The position numbers were made by a program, and so were the translations under genes. Shown piece by piece: positions 51,227 to 63,700 of a stretch of 64,000 nt of DNA; position 1 is the first letter of the stretch; every line of letters starts with the position of its first letter. Origin of the DNA: Mactra quadrangularis (lineage: Eukaryota > Mollusca > Bivalvia > Venerida > Mactridae); assembly GCA_025267735.1 (NCBI GenBank), contig CM046298.1:32215264-32279263 (forward strand), written 5' to 3'. Under the pieces are notes generated by a model that was given only the letters and a program-made list of their open reading frames with translations, was not told where the DNA came from and searched no databases.

Positions 51227-52756
51227 TATACTGAAAGGATAAAGAAACCCAGGGTGAAATTTAAACAAGAAATTAAGTATGATATCGGGCTTCATTTAAA
51301 ACGAAATTTTGTATACTTACAGATAAATTAATGCTTAAAAATTTCCAAAGTCTGTATGTTGCATCTGTCAATTGGTTTAGCGGTACTGACGTATAAATTG
51401 AGTGGACCCATAGGATTTTGAAATTGAAATTGATTGAGTCATCAATATCTTGTGTGTCCGCCGTTTGCTGTGGTCACGGCCCTTTTTCTTCTGGGCAAAG
51501 AGTTCATGAGAGCGTTTATCCGTCTTATGGGGATGTTGTCCCACTCTTCACTCAGAGCTCTGGTCAACTGCTATCGTGCAGCAGGGGGTGGCTGGCGCTT
51601 TCGAACCTGTCTATCCAACTGGTCCCAAAGATGCTCGATTGGGGACAAATCAGGGCTATATGGCGGCCAATCTCGTGGTTGAATGTAGTTATTAGCCAGA
51701 AAGACTTGGCAAATCCTTGCTACGTGGGGCCTAGCATTATCCTGCTGGATGGTTAGATTATGCTGCTGTAAGAAAGGGATTACATGGGGTTGAAGGATCT
51801 TATCTCTATACTTAGCTGCTATTAAATTGCCATCAATAACAACTCATTGTGATTTTAAACCGTGTGAGATTCCTCCCCACACCATTACTGAACCGCCCCA
51901 ATCCAATCCCTCTCTACAACGCAAGCGTCCGTAAAACGTACACCAGGATGTCGGTAGACATGTTGACGGTCGTCAGATCGGTAAAGGTAGAATCGAGACA
52001 CGTCCGTGAAGAAAACTTGTCTCTACTGCCCCAGTGGAAACCGTCGTAGAGCATTTGCAGCGACCCAGGCAATACGACGCTGACGTCGAGCAGGGATAAG
52101 GTGTGGACCTACGTAGGGGCGACGTGCTCTTACAACAACTTCTTGTAATCAATGTCTTACTTTTTTTAACCTATAGGATGCCCATGAATTTCACGAACAT
52201 TATGTGCACTCTCAACGGCAGTAAGGTGCCGATTACGCGCATGCGAGACGACGATATAGCGATCATGACGTCGTGACGTTACGCGCGGACGTCCTGACCT
52301 AGGACGATCGGCTAAACGCCCAGTTTCCCGAAGACGTCTTACAAGACGTTCTATGGTGAAAACATTAACACCAAAGTGCCTAGCATTCTGATTTTGCAGC
52401 AGTCCTTGCATCAACATCTGAATGGCCTGACCCCTCTGAATTTCTATGAGTCGTGCCATTCTTAAAACGAATCAAAGTCTCAATTGATTTTAGGGGAGCA
52501 GTTGGTCTGTATAAAGACTAACGAAGAGTGATATGACCAACGCTGCATGAGACCAGAACAACATGTAGCACGAGGTTCTTATTTTTTCCTTCCTCCATTT
52601 ACCAGAACTGCGCACTGTACCGTGACTAAATTGTTTATACATGGCAAGGTGTAATATGACCTAATTACTCAATCCACAAAGTTTATTTGGAGAACGCGTT
52701 TTTTAAAAAATTATCGGAACAAATGTTACCCTGCGTTTCTTTATCCTTTCAGTATA
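51227..52756 (-). mobile_element. Tc1/mariner-like transposon, nearly full length, inactive
   Basis: Inverted ends match over 28 of 29 bases, beginning 'tatactgaaaggataaagaa' at 51,227 and inverted at 52,756. Both termini are TA-flanked, consistent with the TA target duplication of this superfamily. The length of about 1.53 kb is normal. The transposase gene is on the minus strand and carries several stops and frameshifts. The ends remain good enough that an active relative could in principle still recognise them, which is inference. Confidence 0.92.
51442..52459 (-). pseudogene. Tc1-like DD34E transposase pseudogene
   Basis: The protein starts at the ATG at 52,457-52,459 ('MARLIEIQRGQAIQML') with a helix-turn-helix region and the GRPR-type motif 'DRPRSGRPRVTSRRHDRYI' (about 52,250-52,310). 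The first frame closes at 52,166. In other frames come 'RRPYVGPHLIPARR', 'VFFTDVSRFYLYRSDDRQ' with the first catalytic Asp at 52,002-52,004, then 'QQDNARPHVA' with the second Asp at 51,739-51,741 and 'LSPIEHLWDQ' with Glu at 51,634-51,636. The Asp-Glu spacing of 34 residues fits Tc1-like DD34E enzymes. Stops occur after 'RRFPLGQ' and in two other places, at least one frameshift separates the two Asp codons, and a short deletion follows the DNA-binding domain. The stop is at 51,442-51,444. All three catalytic residues survive but the gene is dead. Confidence 0.92.
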
Positions 52757-54503
52757 TTTTAAAATAGAAATTATTACTATTGCCATTTACAATGACATTT
52801 TGCGTTATAATATCTATATTTTTTCATCAAAATATTGATTATATCATCGATGTAAGTTATATCAAGCTCTGTTACCGTATATTACTTTATATAGACTGTC
52901 AATCTAATTTATGAATTTAGGTATTCAATAAAATAAAGCAGTTTTTGAAATACTTATTCTGTCAAACCATTGTACTTAAGGTTTGTCTTAATTTAAAATC
53001 ACTGCTAAAATTGCTTTCTTGACGGTAGTTATCTCTTTTCTTAAATGACTTTTTTCACTAAAATGCGTCGAGTATTGGCAAAAAGTATTACAAATAAGTA
53101 CTGAAAGGTCGATACACATCACAATATGTATTTTACTAATGACGGCTTATAAAATCAAGCATTTAACTAGAATTGCTACCAGAAAAGAGAAATACCATTG
53201 ATTGTGTTGCTGTTAAATGTTCTTCTTAATGCCAAACGTAGTTTAGGTACATTAATTTAATTGTTATCAAACAATTTAATGACGTAGACCGGATAATTAC
53301 ATTAGTGTCTGTTTTGTTCTATTGCAGACGAATCAAGGACATTAATTTTAGATGCTGTGATAAACTGAGACTTTAATTATACCACTAAACTTAATGACGT
53401 GTACATGCAATAAGATAATGAATCGCAGCATTGAACGAGCATAGAAGTAAAACTTAAAAGAAATAATTTGAAATATTCTTTGTCGTAACTTGTCGAGTGA
53501 TCAAACGGATAATATAGACCTTCAAGAAGAAACGCGTTCCAGTAAGCATTTAAAGTCTTCGTATTTCTGCTGTCTTATTAGCATTTCTTGAAAATATTTT
53601 TTGTTTTAATTTGTACAACAAACTATTTCAATATGACAAAAACAATCATAACATCTGTTGTACACTACAGTATATTTGAATGTTTTCCACGATGGCCCAA
53701 AGTTTGTATTTTATGACAATATTTGAATAAAAATGATTATATAAATTACAGATTTTTAACAATAATTTTTAAAGTGTTTTATTGAAACTAACAACTATTG
53801 AGTTGTTTTCAAACGTTATAGGCACATTTTATTTAAATTAATTCAATAATTAATATAAATAGCACGCACATTTTCATAGTTGATTTGTTAGAGTCTTTAC
53901 ATATAGAAGTAACTTATTGTGTATGTGCTGACAAGCAAAACCTTAAAAGAAGTAACATGTTGGACGACCCCTAAACACTGACCAGTCAGATATATAAATG
54001 AATGTATTCTAATGTGTTTCTTTGTTCTATTTCAGAAATATTTTGTTAGAAATAGAATATAGTTGGTTTAGCATTGGGCTCATTCTGTTTAGCAATTACT
54101 CTGAAGGTTTTTTGACGATACGATTGATTGTGAATGTAAACTGTGAAACTGTGTAAACTGTTGTTGATAGTCATAAACTTTAATAAACATCATTCATTTT
54201 TTATTAGTTAAACAGTTCAGTCATATAAGTGTCTGATTTCTTTAATTGCAGACTGATGAGGGAAATTAATATTACTCGCCTTATTACACTTTTATTATGC
54301 CATTAAAATGATTGACGTGTATGTTAGGGTTATGTGTATGTGATATCAATTTGGGTGAATTATAATGAATTAACTCTTTTTTCCAATCGCAATTAATACT
54401 TTTTTTACTTTAATAAGAAATACGAAATCGTTTGCTTATACAATGCGTGACGATTCCTTGCTGCGGCACTACATATGCGGAATATTCGTATAATATATAT
54501 ATA
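52757..54503. other. AT-rich non-genic DNA with a duplicated acceptor-like segment
   Basis: No gene recognised. Two segments, 53,305-53,408 and 54,229-54,323, are related: each has 'gtgtctg', a pyrimidine-rich run, 'attgcagac', then 'ttaat' and about 50 bp later 'tgacgtgta'. They look like duplicated intron-exon boundaries, but the following sequence has no convincing shared open frame. Confidence 0.4.
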
Positions 54504-55720
54504 TGTTACAGGCAATTTGTAAAATGCGTAAAAATTCAGACATTTTATAAATTGTCTAAACGTATCAGACAATTTATAAAATGCCTAAAATATCTAGGCA
54601 TTTTACAAAATGCCTGAAATTTAAAGATTTTTTACAGATTGTCTGAAAATTCGAGAATAAAATTACATTAGTATATATGTAAATCTTTATAAATAATGAT
54701 GCAAATGCAAAACATTTTTTAAATTGAAATTTTAATTCCTTAGTGTGGAAAATAATGTCAATCAAGTCATACATGTTAATTGGAAAAAACCACACATACT
54801 GTATTGCTATCATAAATTGATAATTAAACAGGTTTGTTGATGTCTTACATGCATAAGTGATCATGATCATGGCAAACTGTGTCATAATAAATACATTTGT
54901 ATGTTGAGAGAGAGTGTAGAATTGATGAACAGAGACAATTAGTACAACTTGCCAAAAGCAACAACAACAACCACTTTTTTGGCATTTCATGTGCTCATAT
55001 AATGTATTGTTCACTGTTGATGCACAAAATGAATTTGTCATAAACTGTACTTTCTTACTGAAACTTTATCACTTTAAGGTGAGGGTAAACTTATTTAGGA
55101 TTTGAATGTGTCGCCATTTGACAAGAAGTGCAGACATTGGCTCTATGTTTTATATTGGTACAGTAAAGCTATCAGTCTGACCTGAGACTGTTAACAATAT
55201 GAATCTTATACGTTTGGTGAGAATTATTTCTTTGAATTATATCAGAGAATTATTACACAGAGCCAAATATTGCTACGAAATGACCATACATTTTGTCAAG
55301 TCTAAAATTTTGTAGTAGATGGAGCCAAAAAGTACTATAAATGTGACAGCAAAAATTTTGCTTATATATATATATCATTTTGCTTGTGAACCTTCTTATT
55401 TGAACCTTTGAATTACTATGTCATTTGCTGCTGCAAGTGGTCCAGAGTCCAAAAGACAATATTTTTATGTAAGCAAAGGAAAAAATGGAAAAAATCACCT
55501 TAATCCAATGAGGAATGCAATCCAAAAAATTCATGACCATACACTCGGTTACTATTTAGGCAGTTTGTAAAATATTGAGCTAATTTTCTAGGCATTTTTG
55601 TAAAATGCTTAGGAATTTAAGGCAATTTACAAAATGCCTAAAGTGGCTAGGCAATTTACAAAATGTCTAAAAAATTCAGGCATTTTACAAATTGCCTAAA
55701 TTTACAAATTGCCTGTTACA
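54504..55720. mobile_element. DNA transposon, TGTWA termini with palindromic subterminal arrays
   Basis: The 1,217-bp element begins 'tgttacaggcaatttgtaaa' (54,504-54,523) and ends with its inverse at 55,701-55,720 (19 of 20 matching). TATA on both sides (54,500-54,503 and 55,721-55,724) may be a 4-bp target duplication, although the left side is AT-repetitive. Each end carries about 150-165 bp of roughly 20-bp palindromic monomers of the type 'aggcattttacaaaatgcct'. The centre has only decayed frames: a 155-codon minus frame with no recognisable motif and a 50-codon plus frame starting at 55,418. TGTNR ends and 4-bp duplications are known for Ginger-type elements. That assignment is a guess, and the copy is probably non-autonomous. 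Confidence 0.8.
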
Positions 55721-58089
55721 TATACAAATGTAGATATTTCGGGTCGATGTAGTCGCATAAGCTTACACTTGAAACACAATCATATATTTGTGCAGGAAAG
55801 CTTGTTAAGTCAAAGGCATACCTACATAAATTAATTAGAAATGTAGATAAAACGGCTTACAATGCTTACAATTTTATTTAAAGTTTGCTTAAATGTCAGC
55901 ATAACAGGCGTATCACTCACACACAACGTTTATCTCTCTTATTTCCAAACTGGATGTTTATATTTCAGTTTCAATAAGAGGATGGTCATCGGCAGAAGAT
56001 AAAACATGACCCCAAAGAAGTTAAAGGTAAAAACAGTACGTCTGGTCACATCAATGTCATAACTGTACATGAGTAAGGAACAGTGTTGTTGTTTGGTTCA
56101 CTGATTATATAACGTGTATCATTGTCTCTATTTTTCACTAAACTTAATACATCACATACCAATTTTCATCAGTAACCTGACGATATCAGTATAGAAACAA
56201 TTTATATAATGTCAATCAAAATGTGTTGTATTCTGAGTTAAAACCTTTTTTGATATAATGTTCATTACTAAGTGTCAGAACGTTTTCTATATACTCTATA
56301 CTTATCTAAAATTAGATGTAGCTCAAATAGTTATACTTACTAAAACCAATTTCAATTTCATAAAATTTCCGACGATATAACAGTGGAAAGCTTATTTCCA
56401 GTCGATCTTGAACTCGTATTATAAGCTAAGATTACACTTAATGTAGAGTGGTATTGGATTCCTCAATATCAAGCATGCCACAGTTTGACTTTCACTTTGC
56501 TGTTTGTTCGGATCAAGTTCAGTGAAGTGGCATGCTTATATATGAAGGAGCATACGTAAATAATAAATGTTCAATTTCTTTTCTAATAACTTTTCCTGTG
56601 TGGTTAAACTATAATGTTAACGCAAAATTTTAATAACTTTGTGATATTGTCTAGTTGTTTATCGTCGATCATTTATGGTGACAGTTTATTACCAATAACA
56701 GTTTCAGATATATAGCAAGCAGACAGACTTGTAATAGGATTGAACATTATTATACTTATATACCTACACGTTTCCACACTTAGATACCAAAGTTAATGAG
56801 TAGAAAACACAACCTTTCAGGGATAGTTGGTTTATCATTATGCACATATGACTTTTCAAGTCAGAGAATGATTACATTTCGGAAATGATATTAATATGTC
56901 GCATGTATCAACAGTTGTGTTAATTTTGTTTGATATTGTGATATAAATAGTGTATTTATTTATGGTTGTCTTGCACATTATAAATGCAATTTAAAAAAAA
57001 ACTTAAGATAAAATTAGACAAACTAATGCTCGAAGATTTACGCCGAAGCTTATTTCGTTAAATATATCAACAAGCGTGTTTCGATGGTGACGAATTATAT
57101 GATTCGGTAACGTGAAAGAGTTTTAGTTTGATGTACTGCATTTTATAAATAGGTAATAAAACAAAATATGTTGACGTAAAAGGTCTATCTCTCGCGTCTC
57201 TAATTTTAGATATACATCATGTATATCTGATAAGTCATTGTCTGATATGACATAATCACCCAATTACAGAAATATAAGATTCAAAGATACTAAATAATTG
57301 ATAAATGGACAGTTTGGGTATTCTCTAAATTGTTTCTTAACATTCCGTAATAGATAAATGTTATGTTAACGGACTTATGTATTAGAATTAACTCGACTTA
57401 TTTGACTCAATTTTTCCTATTAAAGGTGATACGTTAGAATATTTCTAGGACAATGAATCAACATCAGTTGTTATTGTTAACATTGTTCTTCTCATTTGTT
57501 TTACAATACGCATCACAAAAACATAAATAAAATATGTCATACATTCAAATTTCAAACAATGTAAATTAGTTTTAAATAAATATGAGCTACTGTTTCCGCA
57601 ATATGACCTAACCAGATGCCGAGAGTAGCACGAATCGCCACCGATGTATGCCTAATGGTTTTCAAAGTGCAATGTAAACCACCAAATATTAAACTTTAAA
57701 TACTTATGGTACTTATATTTCTTGTTACCACATTCAGAAACTGTTAAACGAATAGTTAAAACATTGTCTCAATAAAATAGATTTCTCTCGATGTTTTAAT
57801 TTATATTTCATTCATGCAAATATGATTTTTTGTATTTCATCAAAGTATATATATCCAGCTTTTGAAAAAAAAACGATTTCCAGTTGTCTTCGTTATTTTT
57901 ATCTGTCTCACAATTGATTGTTCTGTACCTATCTAAGACATAAGGTGCGCTGACTTATTCTAATTCATGAACTGGTTGTTTAAATTATGTTGTGTCACTG
58001 AGTCTAGTAATTACCCAGGGAAGCAATATCTGAACCAACAGTTAGTATGAGTTCAATGTTCTCTAACATTAATTCCTGTGATTTCTTTG

Positions 58090-58130
58090 TCCTTCAGACA
58101 TTATTTATCTTGTCAAATATAACACAGTCT
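58090..58130 (+). repeat. Diverged direct repeat, copy A
   Basis: Core 'cttgtcaaatataacac' preceded by 'cagacattattt'. The same core, preceded by 'ctttcagacatcattt', recurs at 62,961-63,002. Upstream both copies also share 'gagttcaatgttc', so the duplicated region is larger and mostly decayed. Confidence 0.6.
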
Positions 58131-61100
58131 ATATAATTATATGGACTAGATACACGTTACTTTCCTAAAGTCGAGATCAGATGATTGTTTGATAAAAAGC
58201 AGCCATTAAGAATATAGACCTGTTCATTGATTTATGGTACAAATAATATGTATGTTCATTAATAAAAGGTACAATCCTTTGAAAAGATAATATAATAATA
58301 ACATAAACAATAATGTGTCATCTCATATTTAACAACAACGCAGTATGTAGACCTGGTTATGGCGAGTTATAATGTTATAGTTTGACTTTAAGGGAGATCA
58401 AGCTTAAACTTGTAAATGATAATTTTGCAACGTTACAGAATAACAATATTAGTATCAGTACTATAAGGTTAGTGCCCATTCTAAGTCAAACATATTCTAA
58501 ACAAAAATCAATTTATTATTATAAAGATTAAGCAGCACCCAAAAAATCACAAATTTCCGGCATAGTTATATGAGATGGATCTCCGTTTTGTCAACCATCA
58601 AGTGCAAAAACCAATAAAATGCATGGATTAGAACACTGCATACCTAATACAATATACTTCTACTATAAAGACGACTACCACCATTTGTACTAGCAACTCA
58701 AATTGTTTCTACTCAGACTGTTATATCCAATCAGAATTCTTATACATTAGTCGTACAGAATGACAATGCCATTATTATATGTTTGTGTAAAGTACAACTT
58801 ATTGCAGACGAATTACATTTGGTAAGTATGTTTGCTGAAACCAAAGGTTGAATAATAATCAAAGTTTACATAAATATTGTTAATGATTTGTAGAGGTTAG
58901 AATGAAAACAATGATGCAATCAAGTTTGAACAACATTTCATATTTATTCAGTGAACTTTCTTAAATTGCATCATCAAAATACATAGAAAATGAAATTAAT
59001 GTATGATGCTACACAAATAAGTATCATTTACTAACCGTATATGATAAACTAAGTGAACATATTGTCATAATTTATGTAATACAATTCCTTTGTTTTGATT
59101 GAAGTATCAACTACGAAGACAACAACGCGTCTCAAAGGCATTAGTAACGTCTCACCTATTTGTCATAATTCAAATATGATTATAATGTTATAGGTCAGTA
59201 TACGTTATTTCAACGACTTTATCTTCCTTTTCGTTCTTGTATTAGTAGAGCTTCATTATTCGCCTAATAACATACCTAACATTTATCAGGTTTCTTATCC
59301 TTATAAACATATTTTTATAATTTCTGAATATCTTTACACAACTACAATAATATCAAAATGTGTTACAAAAGGAATTACAATCTGATTAAAAACAAAATAC
59401 GCATAACCAGCATTGTGAAACTAATAAACTTATATGCTGCAGTATTGTTAGACTCAGAAATATTTTTTTCGTCGTTGTGATGATGTGATGATATTATTTA
59501 GTATTGCATTAAACTTTGTTTTCTAAAATTCACCAAATGTGTAGTAGGTGACCTATATAAAGGCTTAACAGGGGATGTTAAGGGTCGTCATAAGATTATG
59601 AATCTTATTATATAAAGTCAACCTATAATTTAGTATATAAAACTCAAGATTACGTGGCTTTACAAGGCAGAATATGGAATTGATTTCCATTTCTCTTTAA
59701 AATTTATTAGTTTCTCAAACTCAAGACAACAGCCATTGGTATCGCTGTATATGCAAAGTTAGCAACCAAAATACCAAACCTTTTTTAAAATGTTTTCAAA
59801 ATAATCATCAGCATTGAAACCTAATAGACAGTAAAGTTTATTTAAATATATTCATGAAAACTCTTAACTCCTTGATTACATTCAAAATTCTTTACAACCA
59901 AATATTTAATGAGTAAACAATTTTGTTAAATTAAAGTATCCATGTGAACTGACTGCAAAATATCACTTTTTAACAACATTAGTAACATCATCACGGACAT
60001 TCAACTTTTGCAGTTTATGTTTTAATGTCGGAAGAACGTGTTAAACATTGTTATATTTAGACTGTCGAAGAGGTTATTGCGTATATAATTCTATATTGAC
60101 GGTTGATGGCTTTGCATAAATGCGTTACATAATCTGCAAACAGTGTTGACTTTCAAAAAATTAAGTAATACTGTTTTAATAAAGTGTTACGAAGAATGTT
60201 AATATATGACCTTAGTAACACGAGTTGTCTTTTCTCTCTAATAGCATAACTAATCATTTCATGTAACTAAATATTTCAATAACGACCGTCTTCTAGATCC
60301 AGGCTATCTTAATTATGCACTATTCCTAAAGCAAAACGACTTATACATTTCTTAAGGCGATGCCATTACTGATAAGTAATGACTACATAAAAAAACTTAT
60401 AGTAATTACGGTGGTAAAGCTTTATTAAATGATGTAATCGTCAACGGATTTCACTGTCGATATTAAATTTAATTAAACACCCTTAATACTTTTGAGAACA
60501 TGTATGCTGGGACGACATGGTAAAATATTCATGCGATCGAATCGTTCTTAATCTATCTGATTTAACAGACTAAATCAGTGCATATAAAATTGGTTATTAT
60601 ATGGTTTTGGGAGATGTTTTAGATAATTAATTTACTGGAAAAATTATGTCGTCTTTTTATGATATGTTCTTACGTAAGGGTCCCAGATGACATAACAATA
60701 CCATATCAGAGCAATCTTTAAAGGTTTTGTAAAAATATGTTCTTGTTATATACACACTTTGATCGTGGTAAAATCATAAAATATTGGCCAACATATATCA
60801 CTGATCTTAGACTACTTGATACATGAAACAGTTTATGAATTATATTTTTGTTTCATACTTATTTAATTTTAGCTTGATTTTGAAACAACTTTGATTCATC
60901 ACAATTGAGTCCACTACCTCATCCCCCAGTACTGATTTAGTAGAAAAATGTTCTTGGTCAAGAAAACGGCTCCTATGTTTATAGTAACTACACAATTTGT
61001 GAAGTAAAGTCGAGTTTAATAGTACCTAAAAGGAATAATTTGACTCAAGTTTGACATTTTATAAAATGAGTCTTATCAGCGATATAGATACTTATGTTTT

Positions 61101-62960
61101 CAATTTAGATGCATATTTATACACATACATATATTAATAATCGTTTTCGCAATATAAATGTAACAAATGACAAATATAAGACCATTGAAGCATTTTATTG
61201 AATATTTTAGAAAATATACCGTATCGGTAATAAGAAATTACATATATTTATGTACTGAGATAATTCTGTTATGTCACTAAACGTTCATATAATTTTATGA
61301 ATCGATTTTGCTTATGTATTTAATCATAGACACGATCATATATTTATGTTTAACAATTAGTAGTCGTTTTTCTATAAACATGCATTTACTGGATATGTAA
61401 ATGTAAATATAAATGTACTGTAATGTATTGTGAAGTTAATACAATCATGGACATATTGCCTAAATTTTGAAATAAACATCTATATTAGTTAATTCATTAG
61501 TGTGAAAAAGCATCGTATAAAATACACAATTTCTGTACATAGCTATACCTTTATTACAATAATGTTCAATTATCGAATTATTATAAATATACATAATATT
61601 TATCTAATGTTATGATTCATGATAAATGCATATAATCAATCATTTACTCAGGAAAACTTTATTGATATTCTCTTCAAACATATAAGTTTAAACCCAGTAT
61701 ATTCACTGGAAGATTCAATTGTTTTTGTCGTATTTTAACTTCAATAACAGAATAACTGGTTGTTGGAATAGTACAAGATGACTATCCTAGACCTTCTTTA
61801 TATTCACTTAACAAGACGGTAATTAAAGTTGATAAAACCCTGATCAGAAACATCTTGACCTTATTACGGTCCATTATTGTTTTGTTAGAAAGCACTTAGC
61901 AAATTAGATACAATAAAACATTTGGTTGTGGAGAGAAAAAAAATGTTGTAGTTAAAGAAATTGCAAGTATAATAAAAGAGTGCCCGTTTGGAAAATGACA
62001 ACTAATTATATAAGGGTTCATTAAAAACTATTGTGTAGATGTGCGTAATACAGATAGAGAATTGGTTGATATCTTGTTATAACTAATATATATACAGACT
62101 ACCTATAGTTGTTGTCACAAATAGTTAATATATTTGACATCATATCACTATTAGATTTTTATAGTGGAAGAGTACTTAACCAACGAAGTTGTGTGGTGTA
62201 GTGCTATGCTACAGTTTGAGACGTTGCCACACTGGCACGTGTATCATGTCTTTGGTTTATAATACCAACATTAGTACTTAAGATATAGTTTATAACAACA
62301 CAATTTTGCATATGACGTTTAATAATTAAATGGTCCGAGATCATTATTGTTAACAAACATACTTGATATACTTTACATACTTTAAAGTTCTTAATCCAAT
62401 ATTATGATAAAGTGAAGTTCAGATACAAAGCCGTGTTCTTAACTTATATGTTCGAGTGGCCCAACGGCGCTCGAACTAACTTAATAATTATATATATCAT
62501 AAACTACTTGTTTCTGCCATGAAACCCAGAGGCTAACTGACAAGCAAAGATATCAACTCTCAACTTGACCATCTGTCAAATATATGTATGCGCACTATGT
62601 CTATATGATTGATCAGACAATTTTAATATCGGCCAAAATACGACAGATGGTTGTAGTTCATATTTAAAAACCCACTTCTTGAATTTGTAATGTGTTTATC
62701 GTGTCAAAATGTTTTTGTGAAAGGATTTGTTAATTTGATTGAAAATCATATGGAAATACATCTAACAGTTTTTATTTTATAGAAGTGAACACAACAAATT
62801 TTAATCTGTCGAACTATGACTGATGGGTTGTTACGTAACTGACTTCCGAACATCATGGGGATCTTTGAATGGATGGTGTACACTTTGTCAGCATGATTTT
62901 CTTATCTATAAAATTTGGAGTTCAATGTTCCTGTATAAAAGTTATGCAATACTGTTAGCG

Positions 62961-63002
62961 TCTTTCAGACATCATTTATCTTGTCAAATATAACACGATC
63001 TG
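62961..63002 (+). repeat. Diverged direct repeat, copy B
   Basis: Sister of 58,090-58,130, 4.9 kb downstream in the same orientation. About 34 of the first 36 bases agree, whereas the surroundings are largely diverged. Confidence 0.6.
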
Positions 63003-63700
63003 AATTGAAGTTAAGAATCTCTGACAGACGTTTTGAAATGTCTTGGAGCTATTTACATACGGTCCAATATTACAACTACCAACCCTTATATTAGTTTTCT
63101 AAGGAAAATGACAAGAGCACGACATTTTTATTTCACCACTCGTCACTTGAAAATTAATGGGCAATAAATCAAAACATAAACTTGCGTCTAGCGCGTGTTA
63201 CAACAAACCTCAAAATTGTTTTAAATTGATGTTGCAGCTTAATGTATTTATTCAATCTAAGCTTCAGGCACGAGAATAATTACACTTGTGTTTTCTACAA
63301 AACTTTCTTTTTAAATGGCCAAACTTGTCCTAAACATGACGATTTTGTTCAGAAAAGATAGCATTTAAAATAATTCTCAGAAATGGAACAGTAGCATCTT
63401 TCTAGAGTTGTTCTAGCCTTAATGTAAAATTGATATAAACAATATTAAATACGTAACCTTTAAACTGTTTTGAAAGCCATCAGCTCGCCTAATTGCAATG
63501 ACATCAAATAGAAGTCATTTTACTCAAGTTCTCAATGAATTACATTCGATACCTGTTTAATGCAGAATGAATTCAAAATATCGTTTCAGACTTAGATCTA
63601 ATAAACACGTAATAGAAAGTCACAATCATACATCAAATCAATGTAGGAGGTTTACAAACCTCAGCGTTAACTTTGATCCAAAATCAAATATCTTATGCTT

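Larger units (their letters stand above)
55721..63700. other. AT-rich non-genic DNA
   Basis: About 8 kb without a supported gene, complete repeat element or RNA gene. Two weak exon-like signals were noted. A 'tttatatttcag' followed by a short segment ending 'gttaaag' before GTAAAA lies at 55,969-56,026 and contains a start codon (MTPKKLK). A 'ctttcag' acceptor-like segment occurs twice (58,090-58,130 and 62,961-63,002). Neither is enough to call a gene. Confidence 0.4.

Noticed and set aside
51418..51756. 112-codon plus-strand frame
   Set aside because: It is the antisense of the Tc1-like transposase pseudogene.
54574..55041. Longest open frame in the window, 155 codons on the minus strand
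   Set aside because: It starts outside and runs into the palindromic subterminal array of the 1.2-kb transposon, has no recognisable domain and its composition is dominated by AT-rich codons. It is most likely a chance frame within the element.
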